Assembly (NCBI GenBank): GCA_013289175.1
Contig: JABDAN010000028.1
Location: 1 to 34,839, forward strand
Origin: Bacteroidota bacterium
GTDB lineage: Bacteria > Bacteroidota > Bacteroidia > Chitinophagales > Chitinophagaceae
DNA: 34,839 nucleotides
Direction of reading: 5' to 3'
Part shown: positions 9,901 to 16,310 of the stretch, in pieces
Numbering within the stretch: position 1 is the stretch's first letter
Layout: each line of letters opens with the position of its first letter
Position numbers and translations under genes: made by a program
Notes under the pieces: generated by a model
Told to the model about the DNA's origin: nothing
The model's input: the letters and a program-made list of their open reading frames with translations, nothing else
Databases searched by the model: none

Positions 9901-10285
9901 CAATCAAGATCATTATCTGTCTGCGCACCGCGGACAGTATGCGCAGGCAAATGCCGTCGTCTTTCCTTTTTATAAGAACCTGGATTTGAATGTTACCCAG
10001 GATATCTTTTTTCAAACCAAAACCGATCGGCATACCTTGCGTTTATCGGTCGACTTAATCAACGTGGGAAATTTCCTGAACAAAAATTGGGGACTGGTTA
10101 AACTGCAGAATACCTCTACTCCGCTCACCTTTGAAGGCCTGGCGGCGGACGGCAAAACACCTTTGTTCTCTTTCCCTTTTGCGGATGCCACCAATTTTGT
10201 ACCCCTGGTAAACAGTTATTCCAACAACACCACCATTGTTTCGCGCTGGCAAATGCAGTTCGGGATCAAGTATTTATTTAACTAA
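6935..10285 (+). CDS. Oar-like TonB-dependent outer-membrane receptor
   Basis: The start is the ATG at 6935, which gives a clean signal peptide (MTKQIWLAVICVLSSYMVMA, cleavage near AQ); a TTG extension to 6902 would only add 11 residues before it. The mature part (about 1095 residues) opens with a carboxypeptidase-regulatory-like beta-sandwich (about 24-105, GTVTDG...LAGATVV...DGRFNLPGL), then a plug domain (about 115-235, with SEVVVTAT, LQQLPTINRSISDF, FGGRSAQYNNITVDG and DVRQGGFTGAGVNAITKSGTN), then a beta-barrel rich in aromatic alternating strands. The plug wording is that of the Oar/OmpA-related receptor group, not SusC. It acts in the outer membrane, probably importing or binding a large substrate with TonB energy. 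A small lipoprotein and an S1/P1 nuclease follow with gaps of 20 and 31 bases, suggesting one operon. The substrate is unknown. Confidence 0.93.
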   Translation: MTKQIWLAVICVLSSYMVMAQETTAEMHGTVTDGKTGLAGATVVAVHTPSGTKYSTTTRKDGRFNLPGLRIGGPYTVTISSIGFKTDKQEEINLVLGQDYTADFSMVPEATQLSEVVVTATHQNKIFSNSHTGSQQIITRNELQQLPTINRSISDFTKLEPTANTTSFGTSFGGRSAQYNNITVDGANFNNGFGLSSTLGGQTGAQPISLEAIDQVQVNVSPYDVRQGGFTGAGVNAITKSGTNQFRGNLYTYLKGPHTQGYNVEDVTVPVSPFSFYTRGVSLGGPIIKNKLFFFVNYEAVKQTAPAYTVVASGGTEGLAPSAGVVSQANYDSLTALASFLKAKFNYDPGSFQGYSFSSSSQKITARIDWNIDSKNTLTLKYNYLRSSAEQPQSTSRAGAGFVKGPASQNYTYGLPFSGSQYVINNNFDIYLAELNTRISNTLSNKFQIGYTKERDPRAPGVAGATMPMIDILNGSNVYASFGYETYTYNNLINTDVYQLADILTLYKGSHEITFGTQNYSRKYTDAFVPNFAGGYQFPSLTAFYNAANGVTNANSYYQQWSNIPGGAFPFYYAGSTELGFFFQDNWRASSNFTLTYGLRYDMTIYKSLFLNNPYFDALTFKNGATYNIGQAPSNAVLLSPRLGFNWQPLADKTLQVRGGFGIFSGPPPFVWLANQGGNNGVLIAGGNYSNVPFTTNAITNPPPPVNTTPPTKTQSASSYGAAVTDNHFKYPTVLKASVAADKKLPDNWIVTVEASYSKDINAVYFSNLNLNETHAYALSGADNRLRYLTGSSTSNKYWYGQGATGPTADTPNISSAILMKNASLGYAYTLTATIQKTYRNFLISLSYTYSQAKNIATGGSTASSLWSGRPVGNADPNGANLSYADYYQPNRVIAYASYKVAYSNHFATSVGAIFQAAPAGVGSYTYGNDLNGDGNSGNDLMYIPRNSGEINLIDVGSYNSSTMSGTTTGTAKDPRTSAQIWSQLNSFINQDHYLSAHRGQYAQANAVVFPFYKNLDLNVTQDIFFQTKTDRHTLRLSVDLINVGNFLNKNWGLVKLQNTSTPLTFEGLAADGKTPLFSFPFADATNFVPLVNSYSNNTTIVSRWQMQFGIKYLFN

Positions 10286-10305
10286 TGCGCCTATAAAAAA
10301 GGTTT

Positions 10306-10794
10306 ATGAAAAAAATGCTATTGGTTTCCCTAGCCTTGCTTATCGGAGTGGTCATGAGTTGTACGAAGAATACCATTGTGCCACCCTATACGCCGCCCAC
10401 TACTTCCAACTTTACCGTCACTGCCTTGAATCATACAAAGGATACCGTGCAGGTCGGCGACACGATTTATTTGACGGTTGCTGGGACGATGTATGATACC
10501 TTAAATGTGTACACCTACCTAACCATTAAATCTTCTGCCTCTGGCTCACCGGTATACAGCTACGGCAGTTCGTCTTCGCCGGTTAAATTATACAGGACCC
10601 TGGGAAGTACCAATGTTTCGGGTATGAATCCCTGGATGGCCACCATCCGCTTGACCGGTGTTACTTCTATTCCCAATACGACCCTTACCATCACAGGAAA
10701 TTTCGTTTATCAACTAAGCCTGAGTAGTGAGGGAGGAGGTCTGGCCTCAGGTATCGATCAGGGAGTCAAAAATAAATCCATATACATACAGTGA
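10306..10794 (+). CDS. Small lipoprotein of unknown function
   Basis: This 162-residue protein has a type II signal peptide with lipobox VMSC and lipidation at C19. The mature part is Thr/Ser-rich and beta-prone (TVTALNHTKDTVQVGDTIYL, later ATIRLTGVTSIPNTTLTITG), suggesting an immunoglobulin-like sandwich. The residues after the cysteine (TKNTI) lack the acidic cluster of the Bacteroidota lipoprotein export signal, so it may face the periplasm. It lies 20 bases after the receptor and 31 before the nuclease, all on the same strand, so it probably works with one of them. I do not recognise the family. Confidence 0.82.
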   Translation: MKKMLLVSLALLIGVVMSCTKNTIVPPYTPPTTSNFTVTALNHTKDTVQVGDTIYLTVAGTMYDTLNVYTYLTIKSSASGSPVYSYGSSSSPVKLYRTLGSTNVSGMNPWMATIRLTGVTSIPNTTLTITGNFVYQLSLSSEGGGLASGIDQGVKNKSIYIQ

Positions 10795-10825
10795 CCCGAA
10801 CGCATTTGGAGCAAATCAAAGCACC

Positions 10826-11884
10826 ATGGTAAAATTTCAGTTCCCCAAGGTCTTGCCGGTCGTGATCGCGCTGTTTTTAATTTCCTGGGGCAGGGTAGGA
10901 CACCAGGCGGTCGGTTATATTGCGGCGGCTCACCTGACACTCAAAACGGCCGAGGCCATCAAAGAATTACTCTGCAATGAAACCTTGGCCGACATAAGTA
11001 CCTATGCCGATGAAATTCGACCGGATTCATTTTTTCAATCCACGTTCCCCTGGCACTACATTGATGTGCCGGCCAATGAAAATTTTGATCAGTTCAAGGC
11101 GTCGGTATATGATATGACGATGCCCAACGTCTATTCCACCCTAAATCATTGGGAACATGTTTTGGCGGATCCAGGTGCCAATAAGGCCCTGCGGGTATTT
11201 GCCTTGAAATGGGTGGTTCACCTGGTGGGCGATTTACATCAGCCCTTGCACGTGGCGCGGGCCGAGGACAAGGGAGGGAATACGGTACCCGTCTGGTTTG
11301 AAAAAGACTCGACCAATCTTCACTGGCTTTGGGATACCAATTTGATTGAGCATGAAGGACTCACTGCCAAGGAATTTGCCAAAGTATGTGATAAAGCCAG
11401 CGCGGAGGAGATAAAAAAATGGGATGCGGATCCACTCATCACCTGGCTTTACGAATCCAATAAAATCTGCAACCGCATTTACGAGGAAAATCCGCAGGGG
11501 AAAAAACTCGGGCAGGCTTACTACGATGAATACATCGGTTTGATCCACCAGCGGATCGAACAGGCCGGTATCCGGCTTGCGGCCGTCCTGAATCAAAGCC
11601 TGGATCCGGCTACGACCCCCCGGCCGAAGGATACAACTGTTTGTGATAAGGTTTTTGATGGTAGGTATTTGGAATCCAACCAGATCACTTTTTTAAATCT
11701 GGGTGGCAACTATCCTCACCAGAAAATTTCTGTGGTGATAAAAGGAACGGACCGAGCTAAATTCAAAACCCCTCCGGAAATCCTTTATGCCGGCAAGACG
11801 ATTTGCGTAAAAGGTGTTGTCGAAACCTATAACGGCAGGCTGGAGATGGTCGTTACAGATCCGAATCAGATTGTTTTGCAATGA
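10826..11884 (+). CDS. Periplasmic S1/P1 nuclease with C-terminal OB-like domain
   Basis: From ATG 10826 the product is 352 residues. A signal peptide ends so that W21 becomes the mature N-terminus, as in nuclease P1, where Trp1 binds zinc. All the trinuclear zinc ligands can be placed: W21, H26, D62, H77, H132, D136, H142, H166 and D170, with the same W+5, H+4, H+10 and H+4 spacings as in P1. S1/P1 enzymes cleave single-stranded nucleic acid to 5'-nucleotides and remove 3'-phosphates. After the catalytic part (to about 270) there is an extra domain of about 80 residues starting at VCDKVFDGRYL and containing LLNLGGNYPHQ-like and GKTICVKGVVETYNGR motifs, which resembles an OB-fold nucleic-acid-binding module. 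A frame-compatible extension upstream would overlap the lipoprotein gene and lacks a signal peptide. Confidence 0.93.
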   Translation: MVKFQFPKVLPVVIALFLISWGRVGHQAVGYIAAAHLTLKTAEAIKELLCNETLADISTYADEIRPDSFFQSTFPWHYIDVPANENFDQFKASVYDMTMPNVYSTLNHWEHVLADPGANKALRVFALKWVVHLVGDLHQPLHVARAEDKGGNTVPVWFEKDSTNLHWLWDTNLIEHEGLTAKEFAKVCDKASAEEIKKWDADPLITWLYESNKICNRIYEENPQGKKLGQAYYDEYIGLIHQRIEQAGIRLAAVLNQSLDPATTPRPKDTTVCDKVFDGRYLESNQITFLNLGGNYPHQKISVVIKGTDRAKFKTPPEILYAGKTICVKGVVETYNGRLEMVVTDPNQIVLQ

Positions 11885-12289
11885 ACTGAATAAATAATCG
11901 ACAGATTCATCCGTCATTACTCCGCCAAGCCAACGGAATCGAGAAATCAGGCGTTTTGAAATAAATTTATTTTGAAGCTTGTGCACTTTTGATTTTGTAC
12001 ACGTTCCGTGAACACAGAAAAAAAATGAACCATTTCGCCATTGGATATGGCAAGTCACCGGGAAATTCAGGTGTATTCAAATCTGTTAAGGACTGGCGCG
12101 GGCATATAGTCTTTCCAGTTGTCAAACTAGATGGCAAGAAAAAAAATTGCACGCTTCCTGTATCAGGACCGCACAGGCTTTGAGTGGACATGAGCTATTA
12201 GGTCTGTGAAAATCAGATAGTTAAAAAACTGGCATCTTCTTGGGCGCGAAAGGGAGTTTGAATATTCACCCATTTCACATACCAAGATT
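11885..12289. other. Intergenic stretch without a convincing gene
   Basis: These 405 bases separate the nuclease from the next permease. Short overlapping frames occur on both strands (64 residues plus, 74 minus), but neither shows a domain, signal peptide or recognisable motif. The stretch is AT-rich around 11960-12030 and probably carries the permease promoter. Confidence 0.5.
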
Positions 12290-14674
12290 ATGCTTAAGAA
12301 CTATTTTAAAACTGCGTGGCGCAATCTGAAAAACAATAAAATTTTTAGTGCATTAAACCTGGTCGGCCTGGCGGCAGGTATGGCAGTGGCTTTGTTGATC
12401 GGTCTGTGGGTTTTCAATGAATATTCTTATGACCGGTTTTTACCCAATTATGGGCAACTCTATCAGGTGGAGTTGAATTTTACCGATCAGTACGAGGGTA
12501 TGCATACCCAGCAGGCCGTGTCCATTCCCCTGGCCGATGTACTGAGAAAAGACTATCCGCAGGTAAAAAGGGTGGCGGAATCCGATTGGATGGGTGCCCA
12601 TGACCTAATCGTAGGAGATAAAAAAGTGTACATCGGAGGTGCAGCCATTGGACCCGATTTTTTAAAGATGTTTCAGTACCCCCTCCTGAAGGGTAATGTG
12701 AATACCCTCCTGCAGGATCCTTATTCCATTGTCCTGACAGAGTCTACTGCGAAAATATTGTTCGGTGACCAGGATCCGGTGGGCAAACTGGTTAAAATTG
12801 ACAACGAGCACGATCTAAAAGTAACCGGTGTCCTGAGGAACCTACCAAAAAATTCCTCCCTGCAGTTTAATTTCCTGATTCCTTTTGGTTACAGCGAGCA
12901 AACGCAGGATTGGATGCGTACGGCCCGCACCAACTGGTACAACAATTCATTTCAGATTTTTGTGGAGTTAAAACCAGGTGTTACTTCCGAGGAGCTGGCG
13001 CCCAAAATTAAAAATATTGTATTTGACAATGGCATCAAGATGCGGCCCGGAAAGCCCGAAGTGATACTGCACGCATTAAAAAATTGGCGACTATTTTCTG
13101 ATTTCAAGAACGGAAAACCCGTCGGAGGTTATATTGACTATGTGCGCTTGTTCAGCATCATCGGTATCCTGGTCCTTCTGATCGCCTGTATCAATTTTAT
13201 GAATCTCTCCACGGCCCGGTCTGAGAAGCGCGCTAGAGAGGTCGGCGTCCGTAAAACTATGGGGTCTCTGAGAAGAGATCTGATTTTTCAGTTTTTGGTG
13301 GAATCCGTACTGATTAGTTTTCTGGCACTTGCAATGTCCATTGTGCTGGTCTTATTGGTGTTACCTTCTTTCAATGCGCTGACGGCCAGTGATATCACCA
13401 TACCGTTTAAAAGCCCCGTTTTTTGGATCGTCATGGTCGGTTATGCCCTCTTCACGGGACTGCTGGGAGGAAGCAGGCCTGCTTTTTATCTATCCTCCTT
13501 TAATCCGGTTAAGGTTTTAAAAGGAACCATCCAGGTGGGCCGCGCCGCAACCCTGCCTCGCAAAATTCTGGTTGTATTGCAATTCAGTTGTTCCATTGCA
13601 CTTATCATCAGCACTTTTATTATTTACCAGCAGATTCAATATGCCAAGAACAGGCCAACAGGATACAGTGCGGACCGACTGATGACGACGGACATGAGTG
13701 ATGACCTGGGCCGGAACTACGCGGCGCTAAAACAAGATTTACTTAATAGTGGCAAGGTAGAAGCAGTGGCCAAAGCATCGAGCCCGGTGACTGGTATTTA
13801 TATGCATACCGGAATTGAAGCCTGGCCAGGTAAGCAGGCAGGCGCTCAAGCACTCAATGTTGGCGGCATTTCGGTTTCCGATAATTATTTTAAGACGGTA
13901 GGTATGCAGTTACTCGCAGGCCGGGATTTTTCCAGCGACTGGAATGCCGACACCTCCAATATCATCATCAACGAAGCAGCGGTAGCCATGATGGGATTAA
14001 AAAATCCGATCAACCAACTGATTACCTATGATAACATCTCCGGCCCTGCCCGGATCATCGGCGTAATAAAAAATGCATTGATGGAATCTCCTTTTACCCC
14101 GGTTGAGCCAGCGGTATTTAATCATGGACGGGGAGGCAACTATGTTATTTACCGCCTTTCGGCCCATGCGAAAACGCCGGAGGCGATTGAAGCCATCACC
14201 AAGATCTTCGACCAATACAATCCGGCTTATCCTTTCAGTTACCGGTTTGTGGATGATGAATACAACCAAAAATTCAATTTGGAGCTGTTGGTCGGTAAGT
14301 TGGCTGCTATTTTTGCCGGACTAGCCATTTTTATTTCCTGCTTGGGATTGTTTGGTCTGGCGACCTATACGGCTGAACAACGGACCAAAGAAATCGGCAT
14401 CCGCAAAGTCCTGGGAGCATCGGTTCCGCAGGTCTGGTTCCTACTTTCCAAGGATTTTATGGGATTGGTTTTTATCAGCTGTTTGATTGCTTCACCTCTT
14501 GCCTTTCACTTTTTACAGAACTGGTTACAGAAATATGATTACCGAATCACGATCGGACCCTGGGTATTTATTTTTGCAGCAGCGATCGCGATCGTCATTA
14601 CGATCATCACCATCAGTTTCCAGGCGATAAAAGCAGCTGTTGTCAATCCCGTGAAAAGTTTGCGGATGGAATAA
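12290..14674 (+). CDS. MacB/FtsX-type ABC transporter permease
   Basis: The 794-residue protein is complete, starting MLKNYFKTAWRNL. It shows an N-terminal helix (about 20-42, LVGLAAGMAVALLIGLWVF), a first periplasmic MacB_PCD-like domain, an FtsX block after DYVRLFSIIG with STARSEKRAREVGVRKTMGS (about 280-410), a second periplasmic domain carrying GRDFSSDWNADTSNIIINEA, and a C-terminal FtsX block with AEQRTKEIGIRKVLGAS, ending NPVKSLRME. Before the first FtsX block it has the subgroup wording LFSDFKNGKPVGGYIDYVRLF, shared in pattern with the copies at 1 and 16311. The family couples ATP hydrolysis by a separate LolD/MacB-like ATPase to periplasmic conformational change; no such gene is near. 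It converges on the small gene at 14791. Confidence 0.95.
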   Translation: MLKNYFKTAWRNLKNNKIFSALNLVGLAAGMAVALLIGLWVFNEYSYDRFLPNYGQLYQVELNFTDQYEGMHTQQAVSIPLADVLRKDYPQVKRVAESDWMGAHDLIVGDKKVYIGGAAIGPDFLKMFQYPLLKGNVNTLLQDPYSIVLTESTAKILFGDQDPVGKLVKIDNEHDLKVTGVLRNLPKNSSLQFNFLIPFGYSEQTQDWMRTARTNWYNNSFQIFVELKPGVTSEELAPKIKNIVFDNGIKMRPGKPEVILHALKNWRLFSDFKNGKPVGGYIDYVRLFSIIGILVLLIACINFMNLSTARSEKRAREVGVRKTMGSLRRDLIFQFLVESVLISFLALAMSIVLVLLVLPSFNALTASDITIPFKSPVFWIVMVGYALFTGLLGGSRPAFYLSSFNPVKVLKGTIQVGRAATLPRKILVVLQFSCSIALIISTFIIYQQIQYAKNRPTGYSADRLMTTDMSDDLGRNYAALKQDLLNSGKVEAVAKASSPVTGIYMHTGIEAWPGKQAGAQALNVGGISVSDNYFKTVGMQLLAGRDFSSDWNADTSNIIINEAAVAMMGLKNPINQLITYDNISGPARIIGVIKNALMESPFTPVEPAVFNHGRGGNYVIYRLSAHAKTPEAIEAITKIFDQYNPAYPFSYRFVDDEYNQKFNLELLVGKLAAIFAGLAIFISCLGLFGLATYTAEQRTKEIGIRKVLGASVPQVWFLLSKDFMGLVFISCLIASPLAFHFLQNWLQKYDYRITIGPWVFIFAAAIAIVITIITISFQAIKAAVVNPVKSLRME

Positions 14675-14747
14675 CATGATCCCCGGAGCCCTTTGGGTGT
14701 CCTGTTATCCTCAATGCAATCAATGCAATGAAGGCAGAGCGCTTATT

Positions 14748-14777
14748 CATATAAAACCAGCGTGGTTTAGTTATATG
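14748..14777. terminator. Hairpin between convergent genes, possible bidirectional terminator
   Basis: CATATAA and AACCA (14748-14759) pair with TGGTT and TTATATG (14763-14777), giving a 12-pair stem with a GCG loop and a three-base bulge (TAG) on the right arm. It lies between the stop codons of the permease (14674) and the minus-strand gene (14791), where a shared terminator is expected. No U-run follows on either strand, so intrinsic termination is uncertain. Confidence 0.4.
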
Positions 14778-14790
14778 ATAAAACCAATCT

Positions 14791-15051
14791 CTATGAGGAA
14801 ACTTTCTCTCTTCTTACGGTGAAACTAAATTTCTTACCCGTAGTAGAAGCCGCTGAAAATACAGAAGAGGTTACTTCAAAAAGTGTCTGCTGGTTGGTCG
14901 ACAAAATAACGGAACCTTCCGAGGATGCGGCCTTCTTGGATTTATTATCCATGCAAACTTTAAAAGAATATTTCTTTAGTTCATCAGATAACCGGTTGTA
15001 GTCGCTGTCTGTGGCGGACTGCAATTTTATTTGCGTAGTATACAGTGGCAT
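14791..15051 (-). CDS. Small conserved-looking protein, about 86 residues
   Basis: I place the start at the ATG reading MPLYTTQIKLQSATDSDYNR; an upstream in-frame ATG at 15138 would add 29 basic residues that look non-coding. The composition is that of a real soluble alpha/beta protein: a first strand (TTQIKLQ), a helix (DSDYNRLSDELKKYSF), basic residues, then an S/T-rich strand region ending KFSFTVRREK. The opening 'strand then SDY..L...L' resembles small uncharacterised Bacteroidota proteins, but I cannot name a family. It is convergent with the permease and preceded by a hairpin at 15207-15237 on its own strand. Confidence 0.55.
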   Translation of the reverse strand: MPLYTTQIKLQSATDSDYNRLSDELKKYSFKVCMDNKSKKAASSEGSVILSTNQQTLFEVTSSVFSAASTTGKKFSFTVRREKVSS

Positions 15052-15680
15052 ATAGGATAATTTTTTTTGAATAAGGTATTTACTCCTGCAATTTCGGTTT
15101 AATCGAATAAGAAAAGCCTCCCTTGGTATTTTTTTCATTTAAATAACAGGAACTGGTCGGGGTCCCTGCTGAAACAACTGCAAAAAATAAAACACTGATG
15201 TAAAAAAAAGCAAGGTTTGTAGAAACAAACCCGGCTTAAGACAAAACGACTGTCACAAAGAAGTTATGACGAGGGTGGAGGTAGTTTCCAAGACAAATTT
15301 ATCTTCTAATGCAAGTATTTGTTTTTTTTGAATATTACGTAATTGATAAAATTCGGCGTAACAATTAATTAATATGGAGTAAATAAGGAAAAAAAATCCT
15401 GCAAAATATTCCAGAAGCCTTCAACAGTCAATTATTTAACGGAATAATCAAGGATGCAATTACAAAGACTAAAAGAAGTCCAAAGAGGGATGTCGACCTG
15501 TTATTACTGGGATATACCGCTTGGAACCGACGAGAACCGTAAACGAGGAAATCAAAATGCCTAAGGGTTTTCTTTAGCTGAATATTTATTTTATTCAATC
15601 AATGCTATAAAAATCCTTTTTTACTGAAAGCAAATAAAATAATTGGGGCTGGTAAGGCGTTAACATTCAAATAACAAAAC
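15052..15680. other. AT-rich divergent intergenic region
   Basis: About 630 bases lie between the divergent starts of the small gene and the lipoprotein. The region is strongly AT-rich, with several A- and T-runs, and has no frame worth calling. A clear hairpin is annotated separately. Promoters for both flanking genes should lie here, but I found no full TTTG/TAnnTTTG pair. Confidence 0.5.
15207..15237 (-). terminator. Terminator-like hairpin read on the minus strand
   Basis: A perfect seven-base stem GGTTTGT/ACAAACC (15214-15220 with 15225-15231) closes a four-base loop. AAGC/GCTT extends it across a two-base mismatch, and on the minus strand it runs into a stretch of eight T (15203-15210). 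This is the form of a rho-independent terminator for minus-strand transcription, yet no minus-strand gene ends nearby (the closest ends at 16311). It could instead be a leader attenuator of the small gene starting at 15051. Confidence 0.5.
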
Positions 15681-16202
15681 ATGAAATCAGCCCTGAAACT
15701 CGCCGTCTTATTTGCTTTATCCATCGTGATGTTTTCCTGCAAAAAATCATCTTCGAGCTCTTCTGGTTACTATATGTCAGGTAACTTCAATGGCTCGGCT
15801 AAAACTTTCAACTCTACGGTTATTGCCTCCAAATCGAACCTGGGTCCTGGAATTTACAGTTTGACGATTGTAGGCACTTCCAAAACAGAAGAATCTGCCC
15901 TGGAGCTTTGGTCCGACCAGGATAATTTTGTAGCGGGCAGCACCTATCCTGTTTCCGCTCTGAATGGCACCACCTACAACAGTTTGTCTTATGTGTCACC
16001 ATTAGGCAGTTCAGCACCCTCTTCCATTTGGAATTCGACCTATGATTTTGGTAGTGTCAACCAGAGTTTTACCTGCACCATTACGGAAGCTACTTCTACC
16101 TATGTAAAGGGCACGTTCAGCGGAGTCATTTATATGGCCACCGATTCAGCCCAGGTCACTCAGTCAGTGACGGGTGGTGAATTTTATGCCAAATTCTTTT
16201 AA
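15681..16202 (+). CDS. Small lipoprotein of unknown function
   Basis: This 173-residue protein has a type II signal peptide with lipobox MFSC and lipidation at C20, followed by a KKSSSSSS linker. The mature domain begins YYMSGNFNGSAKTFN, then SLTIVGTSKTEESALELW and later TSTYVKGTFSGVIYM. The pattern of 'small molecule-like beta strands with a KGTFSG strand near the end' recalls the DUF6252/DUF5025-type lipoproteins of Bacteroidota, a tentative match. No acidic export signal follows the cysteine. It converges on the permease ending at 16311 and has no obvious partner. Confidence 0.8.
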   Translation: MKSALKLAVLFALSIVMFSCKKSSSSSSGYYMSGNFNGSAKTFNSTVIASKSNLGPGIYSLTIVGTSKTEESALELWSDQDNFVAGSTYPVSALNGTTYNSLSYVSPLGSSAPSSIWNSTYDFGSVNQSFTCTITEATSTYVKGTFSGVIYMATDSAQVTQSVTGGEFYAKFF

Positions 16203-16310
16203 AGAAACTGTGTAGGTTGATCCTTCCAAACTACGGGGTATTTCCCTATGGCAGGACACCTTATTGGGTTAGTCCAGGAAACTTCATCCAGATAGTTTTT
16301 TTAATAACGG

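Noticed and set aside
11967-12191. Overlapping 64- and 74-residue frames on opposite strands in the gap before the second permease
   Set aside because: Neither has a recognisable domain, and the two are mirror shadows in a non-coding-looking stretch.
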